Below, in pieces: positions 34,985 through 45,296 of a stretch of DNA of 64,000 bases. Where the stretch lies: contig JAQGHR010000097.1 of NCBI GenBank assembly GCA_028291545.1, positions 1 to 64,000 on the forward strand, in the 5' to 3' direction. This DNA comes from Planctomycetota bacterium (lineage in GTDB: Bacteria; Planctomycetota; Planctomycetia; Isosphaerales; Isosphaeraceae). Position numbers and translations under genes: made by a program. The notes under the pieces are model-generated. The model made no database searches, was not told the origin of the DNA, and saw nothing but the letters and a program-made list of their open reading frames with translations. Position 1 is the first letter of the stretch. Each line of letters begins with the position of its first letter.

Positions 34985-36076
34985 TCATCCGACCCGCCAT
35001 TTTCCGTTCTCCATCACCACACTCCCATCCGCCAGGACGCGGCCCGATTCGCGAAGGTCCACGATCAGGTCCCAGTGCAGCGCCGACTGGTTCGTCGCAC
35101 CGGTTTCCGGGTAACTTTGGCCCAGGGCAAGATGAACCGTCCCGCCGATTTTCTCATCATAAAGGATACTGCCCGTGAACCGGTCGATCCCGTAGTTCAA
35201 GCCAATCCCCAGCTCGCCGAGTCGTCGCGCGCCGGGGTCCATATCCAGCATGGACCGCAGGTAATCATCCCCCTCCTGGGCGCGAGCTTCGACGACGAGG
35301 CCGTCCACCAGCTCCAGCTCGATCCCCGAGAGCCGGCGGCCTCCCCGAAGCACGGGAAAGGAGCAATGAATACGACCATTCGCGCTGTCCTCGATCGGTC
35401 CGGTAAAGATCTCTCCCGAGGGCATGTTCCTGCGCCCATCAGAGTTGATCCAGGTCCGTCCAGTCGTGGACAGGGTCAGGTCCGTCCCTTCACCCTCGAT
35501 CCGCACCTCGCTCACGCCCGTCATGAATTCCAGCAGCCCCGACTGCCGATGGCGAAGTTCCATCCAGCGCGAGCTGGGGTCGTCATGATCGAGAAACATG
35601 GAGCGGCAAACGAAATCCTCGTAGCCCTCCAGTTCCATTCCGGCAAACTCCGCGAAGGCCGGAGTCGGATACTGCGTGACCACCCACCGGCTGGCCGCCT
35701 TCCCCAGGTGGCGGATCGACGCATGGGCTCGATCGACGATCGCCACTCGTCGAGGATCGAATACCCGATTCACTCGCAGCGACCCCAGCGACTTGATCCG
35801 GATCTCGGCGTCCACAGCTCCCGCTTCAAAGAGGTCGACCGGCGTGATGTGACCGAGCTGGGCTTCGCTTGCATTCTCCAGGTAGAACGCGTGCAGCTCC
35901 GGGAAATCCAACCGAACCAGAGGATGGGCGCCGCGCAGGACAATCGAACGATAGGTCGCCTCGACCAGACGGCGTGCTTCCAGCTCCGCGCCAAGAAGAA
36001 TCGTTTCGCCCGGCTCCACCCGGACGCAATAGTCCACCAGGAGGTCGGCCCATCGGGCAATCACATCATCCGTCAT
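34985..36076 (-). CDS. M29-family aminopeptidase
   Basis: This 363-aa protein matches the thermophilic metalloaminopeptidase family (AmpS/AmpT type). The conserved C-terminal metal-ligand region is intact: GELGIGLN (Glu), DEKIGGTVHLALG (Glu and His), a Tyr in QSYPETG and ALHWDLI (His and Asp). It removes N-terminal residues from peptides with two divalent metals and should be cytoplasmic, as there is no signal peptide. ATG 36076 was chosen because the family N-terminus (MTDDVIARWADLLVDY) starts there. It is divergent from the M28 peptidase gene (190 bases between them). Confidence 0.82.
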   Translation of the reverse strand: MTDDVIARWADLLVDYCVRVEPGETILLGAELEARRLVEATYRSIVLRGAHPLVRLDFPELHAFYLENASEAQLGHITPVDLFEAGAVDAEIRIKSLGSLRVNRVFDPRRVAIVDRAHASIRHLGKAASRWVVTQYPTPAFAEFAGMELEGYEDFVCRSMFLDHDDPSSRWMELRHRQSGLLEFMTGVSEVRIEGEGTDLTLSTTGRTWINSDGRRNMPSGEIFTGPIEDSANGRIHCSFPVLRGGRRLSGIELELVDGLVVEARAQEGDDYLRSMLDMDPGARRLGELGIGLNYGIDRFTGSILYDEKIGGTVHLALGQSYPETGATNQSALHWDLIVDLRESGRVLADGSVVMENGKWRVG

Positions 36077-36266
36077 CGGGGAGACTCTCGACCTGGGAAG
36101 TCCGTAAGAATTAGTGTAACGACCGGAGAGGGCGACCGCAACGGGTGCCGCTTGACGAGTCAAGCGTCCGGGCCGAGAATCGAGACGATTTCGGCGCCTC
36201 GCGCAGATTGGACGTCGCCATCCCGAGAATCGCACTCCCCGGATCGCTTGTCAAAGGAACCAAAGA

Positions 36267-38180
36267 ATGCTGCCGTCCCGATCCCGCTTCTTGAGATGCT
36301 TCGCGGCGCTAGCTGCCCCGTTCGCCCTGGCCGTCTCGGCGGCGAGTCTGGTTGCCGAGGATTACGTCAGCCCGGCCCAGGCGCGCTTGAGGGCCGACAT
36401 CACGTATCTTGCCCACGACGACCGCGAAGGCCGGGGTCCCGGGACCAAAGGCATCGACGCCGCGGCCGATTACATCGCGGCCTCGTTCAAGGACGCGGGC
36501 CTGACGCCCCCGCCGGGCGGCGACGGGTATTTTCAATATTTCGACCTGCCCGGTGAGCGGAAGCTGGGCGAAAACGCCAAGCTCGTGGTTAACGTCAAGA
36601 AGGACGGGGACCAGACCATCAAGGCCGCGTTGAAGTCGGACTTCTCCCCACTCGCTCTGGGTGGTCCGGCCGACATTCAAGGTGTTCCCGTGGTCTTCGC
36701 CGGATACGGGATCACGGCCAAAGACGAGGCGCTCAAGCTCGACTACGACGATTACGACGGACTCGACGTCAAGGACAAAGCCGTCCTCATCATCCGCCGA
36801 GAGCCGCAGGTCGATAAGGCCGACAGTCTCTTCGGCGGCAAGGAGAACACGACCTACGCGACGTTCAATCACAAGGTCGCGAACGCCGTCAAACATGGCG
36901 CGAAGGCGGTACTTCTGGTCAATGACGCTGCGACGGCCAAAGAGACCAAGGACGCCCTCCTCGACTTCCAGGCGGCCGGCGGATTCGCCAACAACAAGCT
37001 CGCTTTCGTGATGATCTCGCGTGACCTCGCCAACAAGATCCTGAAGGCGGGCGGGCAGCCATCTTTGGAGGACGTGGAAGGCCAGATCGATTCGGATCTC
37101 AAGCCTCGCAGCACGGCGCTGGACGGGGTGCAGATTGATGCCTCGGTCTCGGTCGAGAATAAGGGATTGAAGGTCAAGAATGTGATCGGCGTCCTTGAAG
37201 GCGCGGGTCCGCTGGCCGAGGAAACGATCGTCCTGGGAGCGCACTACGACCACCTTGGCTTCGGCGGCTCAGGGTCACTCGCCTTCGGCAATCGCAGCAT
37301 TCACAACGGGGCCGACGACAACGCCTCGGGCACGTCCATGGTGATGGAGATGGCCCGCCGTCTCGCGAAGCGGGTCGATCCCCTGCCCCGCCGCGTGGTG
37401 TTCATGGCCTTCTCGGCCGAGGAGCGCGGGCTGATCGGCTCACAATATTACGTCAACCACCCGCTGTTCCCGCTCAAGCAGACAGTCGCCATGATCAACT
37501 TCGACATGGTCGGCCGCCTCAACAAGAACAGCGACCTCACCGTGTTCGGCACGGGGACGAGCCCGGGACTGGACACGTTGGTCGAACTCCTGTGTCGCGA
37601 CCAGGGCTTGAAGGCGAAGAACGTGGTCGGAACCCAGGGCGAGTTCTTCCAGAGCGATCATGCGTCGTTCTACATGAAGGATATGCCGGTCGTCTTCTTC
37701 TTCACCGGCACTCACCCCGATTACCACCGGCCGAGCGACGATACCCACTTGATCAATTTCGACGGCATGGCCCGGATCGCCGACGTGGGTGAACTCCTGA
37801 CGCTCGACCTGGTGCGCCGCCCCGAACGGCTGAAATTCACCAAGCTTGGCCGCGCCCCGACGGTCGCATCCGGCGCCGGTCGGGGCGGTTCCAACGCGTA
37901 CCTCGGCTCACGACCCTCCTACGGAGAATCCCCGGAAGGCGGCGGCGTGAAGCTGGACGGGGTGAGCGAGGGGAGCCCCGCCGAGAAGGCCGGGCTCAAG
38001 GAAGGCGATGTGATCATCAAGTTCGCCGGCAAGGACGTGAAGGACATCGAAGGCTACATGGCCGCCATGTCCGGAAACAAGCCGGGCGACGAGGTGGACA
38101 TCGTCGTCAAGCGCGACGGCAAGGAAACGACCCTCAAGGCCAAGCTTGGCGCTCGCCCGGGCGGATCGCCGAAAAATTGA
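36267..38180 (+). CDS. Secreted M28 metallopeptidase with PA and PDZ domains
   Basis: This 637-aa protein has a signal peptide (ending near AASLVA). An M28 peptidase domain is interrupted by a protease-associated (PA) insert (about residues 130-270). Zinc ligands are visible in AHYDHLG (His), NGADDNASG (Asp), SAEERGLIGS (Glu-Glu), INFDMVGR (Asp) and DYHRPSDD (His). A C-terminal PDZ domain follows at about 545-630 ('EGSPAEKAGLKEGDVIIKF'). The protein should release N-terminal amino acids from peptides in the periplasm or outside. AAAGGA precedes the ATG. Confidence 0.88.
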   Translation: MLPSRSRFLRCFAALAAPFALAVSAASLVAEDYVSPAQARLRADITYLAHDDREGRGPGTKGIDAAADYIAASFKDAGLTPPPGGDGYFQYFDLPGERKLGENAKLVVNVKKDGDQTIKAALKSDFSPLALGGPADIQGVPVVFAGYGITAKDEALKLDYDDYDGLDVKDKAVLIIRREPQVDKADSLFGGKENTTYATFNHKVANAVKHGAKAVLLVNDAATAKETKDALLDFQAAGGFANNKLAFVMISRDLANKILKAGGQPSLEDVEGQIDSDLKPRSTALDGVQIDASVSVENKGLKVKNVIGVLEGAGPLAEETIVLGAHYDHLGFGGSGSLAFGNRSIHNGADDNASGTSMVMEMARRLAKRVDPLPRRVVFMAFSAEERGLIGSQYYVNHPLFPLKQTVAMINFDMVGRLNKNSDLTVFGTGTSPGLDTLVELLCRDQGLKAKNVVGTQGEFFQSDHASFYMKDMPVVFFFTGTHPDYHRPSDDTHLINFDGMARIADVGELLTLDLVRRPERLKFTKLGRAPTVASGAGRGGSNAYLGSRPSYGESPEGGGVKLDGVSEGSPAEKAGLKEGDVIIKFAGKDVKDIEGYMAAMSGNKPGDEVDIVVKRDGKETTLKAKLGARPGGSPKN

Positions 38181-38226
38181 GGCGGATGTGAATTCCCGTC
38201 GTGAGATCCAAGATTCGAGGCCGGCG

Positions 38227-39522
38227 ATGAGCCGTCGAGTCGTTCTCGTTCCTCCGCCCAACGCGGGAACGACGACTCGATCGCGTCGCCGCTGGTCTCA
38301 AACCTGGATCTTTCCGCTCGTTGTCGTCCTCGGATGCTCGCCCTCCGCCAGCGACCGCGTCGTCATCGCCACGAACTGGTCCGCGTCCGCGTGTTCGGAG
38401 GTGAGCCGTGCGCTTTCGAGTGCACCGACACCGATCGACGTGGTATGGATTCGGGTGGCGGGGTCCGAAGACCCCACGAGGATCCTGTACCGTCCCGCTC
38501 GGGTTGACCTGGTCCTCGGCGGTCCGGCCGCGTCGTATGGGAGATTGCACGCTCAGAAGAGACTCCTGGATGTCGCGGATGGCGGCCGACAGCCGTGGTT
38601 GACAACGAATCGAAGGTCCATCGGCCTGGTTGTGAACAGCGCCGCCCGGGACGCGCTGGGCCTGACAGGAGCGACCGCTCCGGACGATCCCAGACTTGCC
38701 GACCGCGTGACGATCGTGGACCCACGCAACGACAGCGATGGCGCGCTCATCAACCGGCTTGCCCACTTCTCAACCTTTCCCCGGGAATGGGCCTCCGAGT
38801 ACGCTCGACTGGTTCGTGTGGCCGCCAACGCGCGGACGGTCACTCGCGATGCAGCGGGTGCGGTTCGAGAGCTCGAATCACGACGCGCGGTCGTCGCGTC
38901 CCTTGGACTCGATCCTTCTGACTCACGTCCGGGTCTGGAGACCTATCCGGAACGGCTCGGCGATGGAATTCCTGCGCAGGGCTTGGGGATCGTCGCATCG
39001 TCGTCGCACGCCAAGGCGGCCCGCGTTGTCGTCGAGTTCTTGAAGGGTCGAGGGTTCGTCGAGTCCGAGAAGAACCCTCCGCCGGGCGTGCTGTTGCTAC
39101 CCGACCTGCTCGGCTCGACCCTCGTGGACGCCCAGTCCGAACTTCGAGCCGCTCGAAGGGCGCTCTCGCGGGAGAGCGACTCCGAACGAGCCCTCGCCTG
39201 GATGACCGAGGCGCCGCCGTGGCCGCCGGCGTCAATCTCTCGCATGCGATTGAAGTCCGACGGGGCGGCCTTGATCCAGACCCTGGCCGGACAGATCGCA
39301 CCGGACGACTCGGCTCGCGATTGGCTCATCCGGAGCTGGAACCGCTCCGAGAAACCGATGGATGGCGTGACACTGGACGGGATCGCCACGGCCGCCGAGG
39401 GCCGGCTCATCGCCGAGCCACGGTTCCGCGCGTGGCTACGCGCCGAGTGGACGGCCTGGGCCAGGCAGCGTTATCGTCGCGTCATCCGCAAGATCACCGA
39501 CCCGAGGTTCTCGACCTCATGA
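38227..39522 (+). CDS. Lipoprotein substrate-binding protein of an iron-type ABC transporter
   Basis: This 431-aa protein has an Arg-rich N-terminus and a lipobox VVLGCS near residue 37, so it is probably membrane-anchored. The body has the fold pattern of FbpA-type solute-binding proteins (VVIATNWS, DLVLGGPA, RSIGLVVNSAA, 'KAARVVVEFLKGRGFVESEKN'). The C-terminal ~130 residues extend beyond a normal binding protein. Its stop overlaps the ATP-binding gene start (ATGA at 39519-39522). The transported solute, Fe3+ by similarity of the set, is inferred only from the neighbours. Confidence 0.7.
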   Translation: MSRRVVLVPPPNAGTTTRSRRRWSQTWIFPLVVVLGCSPSASDRVVIATNWSASACSEVSRALSSAPTPIDVVWIRVAGSEDPTRILYRPARVDLVLGGPAASYGRLHAQKRLLDVADGGRQPWLTTNRRSIGLVVNSAARDALGLTGATAPDDPRLADRVTIVDPRNDSDGALINRLAHFSTFPREWASEYARLVRVAANARTVTRDAAGAVRELESRRAVVASLGLDPSDSRPGLETYPERLGDGIPAQGLGIVASSSHAKAARVVVEFLKGRGFVESEKNPPPGVLLLPDLLGSTLVDAQSELRAARRALSRESDSERALAWMTEAPPWPPASISRMRLKSDGAALIQTLAGQIAPDDSARDWLIRSWNRSEKPMDGVTLDGIATAAEGRLIAEPRFRAWLRAEWTAWARQRYRRVIRKITDPRFSTS

Positions 39523-40613
39523 TTCGCGTCACGTTCGATGGCCTCACGAAGACATTTGACGGAGTGAGCGCCGTCGATGGTGCGAGTCTCGACGTCGCGC
39601 CGGGCGAGCGAATGGTCATCCTCGGCCCCTCCGGCGCGGGCAAGACGGCGCTCGCCCGCTTGATCGTTGGCCTCGAAGAACCCGATTCCGGCGAGATTCG
39701 CTTCGACGGCCGATCCCTGAGCGGGCTGCCCGTACAGGGGAGGAAGATCGGCTACGTGCCCCGTGAGGATGCCCTCTGGCCGCATCGGACGGTCGCCGAG
39801 AATGTGGGCTACCGCCTGAAAGTCCAGGGAATCGGCCGCCGAGAGAGGCGGATGCGCGTGGGCGAAGCCCTTGGCGCGGCGAGAATCGATAGTCTCGCCG
39901 ATCGCCATCCCGACAGCCTCACGCCTCTCCAACGCCAGAAGGTCGCGCTGGCTCGCGCGCTGATCGGGGAGCCCGACTTGTTAGTCTGGGATGAGCCGGT
40001 CGCCTCACTCGACGCTCGCCACCGCATCGAGTTTCGCGACGAGATTCGCCGTGTCCACACCGAACACGAGACGACGACGATCCTCCTGACGTCCGACCCG
40101 CGTGAAGCACTCGCCCTGGCCGATCGGGTGGCCGTGCTGGACTTCGGCAAGATCGTCCAGGTTGGGACCCCGATCGAGGTCTACAACCGCCCCGCCGATA
40201 GCTTCGTCGCCCAGTTGCTGGGCCCGACGAATCTGCTTCAGGGACAGGCTGATTCGTGCGACGCCCGCGGTGAAGTCGTTGTCCGCACACCCATCGGTCG
40301 CTTGATTGGCAAGCCTTCCGGGGATTCCCCATCGCCCGGGACGCCGGTGACGGTGGCGATCCGCCCTGAGTCGCTCGCGATTGGTCCCGCGGTGCCACCG
40401 GATTCCAATCGGTTCCTGGCCACGATCGAACGCCAGGTTCTCCTGGGAGCCACCCGTCAGCTCTTTCTTCGCGGACCCAATGAATGGCCAATTACCGCCC
40501 TGGCCTTGCAGGCCCAATCGGACGGGCTGCGTGACGGACAGAGCCTGACCGTCTCCGTCGCCCCGGAGTTCGTCGTCCTGCTCCCAAGCAAGGCCGCCGC
40601 CCGTCCCTCCTGA
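39519..40613 (+). CDS. ABC transporter ATP-binding protein with degenerate catalytic motifs
   Basis: This 364-aa protein has an FbpC/PotA-type layout: nucleotide-binding domain (1-240), then a TOBE-like C-terminal domain (about 255-360). Walker A GPSGAGKT (36-43) and Walker B with Glu (LLVWDEP, 154-160) are intact. But the Q-loop Gln is Arg82 (VPRED), the signature LSGGQ is LTPLQ (134-138) and the switch His is Ser192 (LTSDPREA, usually THD). These three changes remove residues needed for normal ATP hydrolysis in a homodimer. It overlaps the binding-protein gene by four bases. It may bind ATP without hydrolysing it, or pair with another subunit. Confidence 0.75.
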   Translation: MIRVTFDGLTKTFDGVSAVDGASLDVAPGERMVILGPSGAGKTALARLIVGLEEPDSGEIRFDGRSLSGLPVQGRKIGYVPREDALWPHRTVAENVGYRLKVQGIGRRERRMRVGEALGAARIDSLADRHPDSLTPLQRQKVALARALIGEPDLLVWDEPVASLDARHRIEFRDEIRRVHTEHETTTILLTSDPREALALADRVAVLDFGKIVQVGTPIEVYNRPADSFVAQLLGPTNLLQGQADSCDARGEVVVRTPIGRLIGKPSGDSPSPGTPVTVAIRPESLAIGPAVPPDSNRFLATIERQVLLGATRQLFLRGPNEWPITALALQAQSDGLRDGQSLTVSVAPEFVVLLPSKAAARPS

Positions 40614-40725
40614 CCGGGCTCCGCCGAATGTGGGCGGGAGGGGTGAGCGAGGAAAGGGATGCTTCGGAACCGCCTCGTCGCGTAAGATCGGTCCTTCCAT
40701 CTTCGCGACACGGGGAACTGGCCGG

Positions 40726-42393
40726 ATGCAGGTGTGGCAAGCGATCCGTGGGTTCAGTGGACTCATCGTCGCGGCGATCATCGTCGTGCCGATGCTGTCC
40801 GTACCCCTCGGAGCCATCGTCGATTCCGGCCCCGATGGCTCAGCACGAGCCACGGCCTTCCACGTCGCGCTCACGGCCTCGGACCACACCGCAAGAGAGG
40901 CCCTCGGGAACAGCCTGATTCTGGCCACCGGGGTCGCGGCGCTGGCGATGCTGATCGGAATACTACTGGCCGGTTTTCTCGCAAATCGCCGGTTTCCGGG
41001 TCGAGACATCGTCTTGCCCTTCGCCGGCGCATCCGGCGCGATTCCGCCCTTGTTCGCGGCCATGGGCCTGTCGAGCGTGAGTCGATTCGTGCCGGTCGAA
41101 TGGGACACGACCTGGCGTTGGCTCGCGTTGGTTTGGGTCGAGTTGGCCTGGGCCGTCCCCCGAGTGATGGCGACCACGATCTTGGTCTTCGAACAGCTTT
41201 CTCCGGCCTGGCAAGACGCCGCCCGGTTGGCGGGGGCGGGCCGACGGCGGGCCTGGTGGTCGGTGGTCTGGCCGCTCGCGAGACCGCGAGTGGCGCAGGC
41301 CGTGGCCGAGATTTTCGCCCTGACTCTATTTGAGCCGGGCGGGCCGCTGGCGCTCGGAGTACGCGGGACCCTGGGCTTCCGGATAGTCGAGGCCGTGCTC
41401 GGGATCGACCAGCTTGGCCGCGCCGCGGCCCTCGGAACGATCGGGCTGGCCCTGGCCCTCTCGGGCCGCTCGTTGATCCTCTGGTGGGGCGGACCGTCGT
41501 GGCCTCTCGCCTCGTCGGGGCGTTCGCATCGGCCGCAACGGACGTCCTTGGTCGGCATGGCGATCTCGATCTGCGGAGTCCTCGGCTGGGTGATCGTCTC
41601 GTTGGTCCCGACGATTGCCCTGGCCGGAATGGCCGTGGGGTTGGATCGATCGGGCCACCTGACGCTTGATGCGTTCATCGGAATGACTTCGGACCGGCAG
41701 ACGCTCGCGTTCCTCGGCCACGGCTTGCTCCTGGGGTTGGCTGCGACGTTGTTCGGCGGTTTCCTGGCTCTCTGTCTGGAGCGCAGCGGTCGTGATCCCT
41801 CGTGGAGGAGACCGTCGAGCTGGTCCACGTTCGTTCCTCCCCTGGCGCTCGGTCTTGGCGCGGTCCTGGTCCCTCGGCTGCTTGATGCGACGGCCGGTCG
41901 CATCACGTCGAGCAACTTGGGCTTCGCACAAGCGCTGCATCGGGCGGCCAACCTGCTCGACCCGTTCGTCTCGCCCTGGTTCGTGCTCGTGACCGTGCTG
42001 GCGATGCTGCGATTACCCGCCTTGCGCGTCGCGATCGCGACGGCCGATGCGATTGACGACCGGGATCGTCTCGACGTGGCCCGATCTCTCGGCGCCTCGG
42101 GCTGGACGGCCTGGCTCGACGTCACTGGCCCCCGGCTCGCGCCGATCCTGGGTGGTGCGTTCGCCTGGTCGATTGCTCAGGCGGCTCTCGAAGTTGGCCC
42201 CGCGCTACTGCTCTCACCGACCCTTTCTGCCCGGTCGATCGCGCCAGGTGTTTTGACCATCGCGTCCGAACCCGGTGGCTCCCGGAAGGCGGCGGCGATG
42301 GCGGTCACGGCCCTGCTCCTGCCAATTGCCGCGTGGATCGTGGGAGGGAGCCATTTCTTCGAAAGGACGCATCGAACTCGCCGAGATTCGTAG
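40726..42393 (+). CDS. ABC transporter permease, fused-half FbpB type
   Basis: This 555-aa membrane protein has two tandem halves of about six segments each. Both halves carry an EAA-like coupling loop: DAARLAGAGRRRAWWSVVWPLARP and DVARSLGASGWTAWLDVTGPRL. This fusion is the FbpB/ThiP-type permease design for iron and related importers. ATG 40726 starts it after the 112-base gap downstream of the ATPase. It completes the three-gene importer; conserved coupling loops suggest it still docks an ATPase. Confidence 0.78.
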   Translation: MQVWQAIRGFSGLIVAAIIVVPMLSVPLGAIVDSGPDGSARATAFHVALTASDHTAREALGNSLILATGVAALAMLIGILLAGFLANRRFPGRDIVLPFAGASGAIPPLFAAMGLSSVSRFVPVEWDTTWRWLALVWVELAWAVPRVMATTILVFEQLSPAWQDAARLAGAGRRRAWWSVVWPLARPRVAQAVAEIFALTLFEPGGPLALGVRGTLGFRIVEAVLGIDQLGRAAALGTIGLALALSGRSLILWWGGPSWPLASSGRSHRPQRTSLVGMAISICGVLGWVIVSLVPTIALAGMAVGLDRSGHLTLDAFIGMTSDRQTLAFLGHGLLLGLAATLFGGFLALCLERSGRDPSWRRPSSWSTFVPPLALGLGAVLVPRLLDATAGRITSSNLGFAQALHRAANLLDPFVSPWFVLVTVLAMLRLPALRVAIATADAIDDRDRLDVARSLGASGWTAWLDVTGPRLAPILGGAFAWSIAQAALEVGPALLLSPTLSARSIAPGVLTIASEPGGSRKAAAMAVTALLLPIAAWIVGGSHFFERTHRTRRDS

Positions 42394-42536
42394 CGCCGGA
42401 TTCGCCTCGGCGGCCCGAGGCATGACCAACGAAGTCTCCACGATCGATCGCAAACCGCTCTGGACCCGTGCGAGATCCGCTCGCTATGCTGGAGGGGTTG
42501 CGCGCCGAGCCACCCACCGCTAACCACGAAAGCGCC

Positions 42537-43676
42537 ATGACCACTGCCAAGCTCGCACTTGAGGACGGGACGGTATTCACGGGCCGAGGCTTCGGCGCAA
42601 TCCACGAGGCCGACGGCGAGGTGGTCTTCAACACAAGCATGACGGGCTATCAGGAGATCCTGACCGATCCATCCTATCATGGCCAGATCGTGACGATGAC
42701 GTACCCGCTCATCGGCAATTACGGTGTGAACGAGGAAGACGTCGAGAGTGGCCGTCCCTGGGTCCGCGGGTTCGTCGTCCGCGAGTTGAGCCAGATGGCC
42801 AGCAATCATCGGTCGTGCGGGTCGCTGGCGGATTATCTATCCCGTCACGGCATCCCGGGCATCGAAGGCATTGACACGCGCGCCCTGGTTCGTCTGACTC
42901 GCGAACGTGGCGCGATGAAGGGGATTCTTTCCAGCACGGACCTCGACGACGCCTCCCTCGTGACCAAGGCGCGCAACAGCCCCGGTCTGGTCGGGCGCGA
43001 CCTGACGAGCGAGGTGATGCCGCCCGGTCCGATCGCCTGGGAGCCGGGTTTCGAGAGCGATTTCGCCGAACGAGTTCCGGACACGGCACCTTCAAGCAAG
43101 CGCCCTCGTGTCGTTGCGATGGATTTCGGCATGAAGTGGAATATCCCTCGCCACCTCGTCGAGACCGGCTGCCGCGTCACCGTCGTGCCCGGCTCAATGC
43201 GAGCCGAAGCCCTCATGGAATTTGCTCCCGACGGGATATTCCTGTCGAACGGCCCGGGCGACCCGGCCGCGCTCGGCGCCGCGGTTTCCACACTGAAAAA
43301 ACTCATCAGCATCGCCGCCGAGTCCCGTGGCATCCCCATTTTCGGCATCTGCCTCGGCCATCAGCTCCTCGGTCAGGCACTCGGGGCCAGGACGTTCAAG
43401 CTCAAGTTCGGCCATCGTGGCGCCAATCACCCGGTACGAAACGAGCGAACCGGAAAGATCGAGATCACCACCCAGAACCACGGCTTCGCCGTCGATCCAT
43501 CCACCATCCCCCGCGATGTCGAAGCCAGCCACATCAACCTGAACGACCAGACGAACGAGGGACTTCGCCACACGCGGTTGCCCGTGATGGCGGTTCAGTA
43601 TCACCCGGAGTCGTCGGCGGGTCCGCACGACAGCCGGTACCTGTTCGGGGAATTTCGGACGTTGATCGGATCGTGA
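42537..43676 (+). CDS. carA: Carbamoyl-phosphate synthase small subunit
   Basis: This 379-aa protein is CarA. The N-terminal domain has the expected 'LEDGTVFTGRGFG', 'VVFNTSMTGYQEILTDPSYHGQIV' and GIPGIEGIDTRALVR. The C-terminal class I amidotransferase has nucleophile C272 in GICLGHQ and the QYHPES His/Glu. It hydrolyses glutamine and passes ammonia to CarB for arginine and pyrimidine synthesis. carB is not in the window. The start is MTTAKLALEDG at 42537; the frame is open upstream to 42468 but without homology. Confidence 0.95.
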   Translation: MTTAKLALEDGTVFTGRGFGAIHEADGEVVFNTSMTGYQEILTDPSYHGQIVTMTYPLIGNYGVNEEDVESGRPWVRGFVVRELSQMASNHRSCGSLADYLSRHGIPGIEGIDTRALVRLTRERGAMKGILSSTDLDDASLVTKARNSPGLVGRDLTSEVMPPGPIAWEPGFESDFAERVPDTAPSSKRPRVVAMDFGMKWNIPRHLVETGCRVTVVPGSMRAEALMEFAPDGIFLSNGPGDPAALGAAVSTLKKLISIAAESRGIPIFGICLGHQLLGQALGARTFKLKFGHRGANHPVRNERTGKIEITTQNHGFAVDPSTIPRDVEASHINLNDQTNEGLRHTRLPVMAVQYHPESSAGPHDSRYLFGEFRTLIGS

Positions 43677-43835
43677 CTGGCGGGCTCGGACATTCAACCG
43701 TCCCGGGCTATCGATTGCTTCGATCCATTTCGCCCATCAAAGACTGACCGGTGGAACCGGGCCCGCGCGCCCGTTACACTGGCGGACCGTCGTGCAGGCG
43801 AACCCGCCATCGAATCCCACCGTCGGAGAAACTCC

Positions 43836-45284
43836 ATGAAGAGTGCTGCCTCGCGGACGCCCATTGCCCTCGCGGGCCTGGCCGTCCTGCTCGCGATCGA
43901 TTCCAGTGCAAGAGCCGATGTGAAAGTGCCCAACCTGTTCACCTCGCACATGGTCCTCCAGCGCGACATGAAGGACAAGGTTTGGGGCTGGGCCGACAAG
44001 GGCGAAGAGGTCACCGTCAGCATCAACGGCCAGACCAAGACGACCAAGGCCGGCGATGACGGCAAGTGGTCGGTCATGCTCGACCCGATGCCGGCCGGCG
44101 GGCCGCATACCCTGACGATCAAGGGCAAGAACGAGATCAAGCTCGATGACGTGCTCGTCGGCGAGGTCTGGATCTGCTCGGGCCAGTCGAACATGCAGTG
44201 GGACCTGGGGGGTGGCAACGACGGGGACCTGGAGAGCCTGAGCGCGAAGTACCCCAAGATCCGTCTGATCTCCGTGCCGCAGGTCGGAACCCAGGAGCCG
44301 AAGGACAACTTCAACGGCAAGTGGGAACTTTGCACGCCCCAGACCGCCCGGCAGTTCTCGGCCGTCGGATACCTCTTCGGCCGGCAGCTTCATCAGACCC
44401 TGGACGTGCCGATCGGCCTGATCGACAACTCCTGGGGCGGTTCCTCGTGCGAGACCTGGATCAAGAAGGACGTGCTCGCGGCCGACCCGAAGTACAAGGA
44501 TCTGCTGGATAAGTGGAAGGGCCACGAGAAGGAAGGCGACAATCAGCAGCCGGCCAACATCTACAACGGCGTGCTCAAGCCCACCATCGGCTACGGGATT
44601 CGCGGGGCGGTCTGGTATCAGGGCGAGACCAATGCGGGTCGCGCGTATCAGTATCGCGACCTCTTCCCCCTCATGATCAAGAGCTGGCGTGACGAGTGGG
44701 GCATCGGCGACTTCTCGTTCTATTACGTCCAGCTTGCCGACTTCCTGGGCGAGAAGGCCGAGCCGTCGGAAAGCTCCTGGGCCGAGCTACGTGAAGCGCA
44801 AACGATGACCATGAGCAAGCTGCCGAAGGTCGGCGAGGCCGTGATCATCGATATTGGCGAGGGCCGCGATATCCACCCGAGAAACAAGCAGGACGTGGCC
44901 AAGAGACTGGCCCGCTGGGCACTCGCGAAGGATTATGGGATCGATGTTCCCCACCGCAGTCCGGCGTACAAGTCGATGGAAACGAAGGACGGCAAGGTCA
45001 TCGTGACGCTCGAGCACCTCAAGGGCGGCCTTTATGCCTTCGACGTCCCCGAAGTCCGAGGCTTCGCGATCGCAGGCGCCGACAAGAAGTTCGTGAAGGC
45101 CAATGCGAAAATCGTGGACGGGAACAAGGTCGAAGTCTGGGCCGACGGCGTGAAATCACCCGTCGCAGTTCGCTACGCCTGGGCCGATAACCCCGTCTGC
45201 AACCTCTACGACCGCTCGGGCCTGCCGGTCACCCCGTTCCGCACGGACGACTGGCCGGGTGTGACGATCAACAACACGAAGTGA
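43836..45284 (+). CDS. Secreted sialate O-acetylesterase-like (SASA) SGNH hydrolase
   Basis: This 482-aa protein has a signal peptide (ending near SARA). It opens with '[27 protein letters not shown]', the N-terminal sandwich of 9-O-acetylesterase-type proteins. The SGNH core has [12 protein letters not shown] (nucleophile Ser in GQSN), SWGG, '[15 protein letters not shown]' (Asn/Gln-Glu), and a C-terminal '[15 protein letters not shown]' with catalytic Asp/His (DIHP). It should deacetylate sugars, for example on polysaccharides, outside the cytoplasm. A long inverted repeat follows directly. Confidence 0.85.
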   Translation: MKSAASRTPIALAGLAVLLAIDSSARADVKVPNLFTSHMVLQRDMKDKVWGWADKGEEVTVSINGQTKTTKAGDDGKWSVMLDPMPAGGPHTLTIKGKNEIKLDDVLVGEVWICSGQSNMQWDLGGGNDGDLESLSAKYPKIRLISVPQVGTQEPKDNFNGKWELCTPQTARQFSAVGYLFGRQLHQTLDVPIGLIDNSWGGSSCETWIKKDVLAADPKYKDLLDKWKGHEKEGDNQQPANIYNGVLKPTIGYGIRGAVWYQGETNAGRAYQYRDLFPLMIKSWRDEWGIGDFSFYYVQLADFLGEKAEPSESSWAELREAQTMTMSKLPKVGEAVIIDIGEGRDIHPRNKQDVAKRLARWALAKDYGIDVPHRSPAYKSMETKDGKVIVTLEHLKGGLYAFDVPEVRGFAIAGADKKFVKANAKIVDGNKVEVWADGVKSPVAVRYAWADNPVCNLYDRSGLPVTPFRTDDWPGVTINNTK

Positions 45285-45296
45285 GGAAAAGAGCTT

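Noticed and set aside
40005-42125. Long open frame (706 codons) on the minus strand opposite the ABC transporter genes
   Set aside because: It is Arg/Ser/Pro-rich and lacks domain motifs, as expected for the shadow of a GC-rich coding strand. The plus strand holds clear ABC transporter motifs.
39519-42393. Reading the transporter as an ordinary, fully active Fe3+ importer
   Set aside because: The gene set fits, but the ATPase motifs are degenerate and no iron box or siderophore gene lies nearby, so I left the substrate open.
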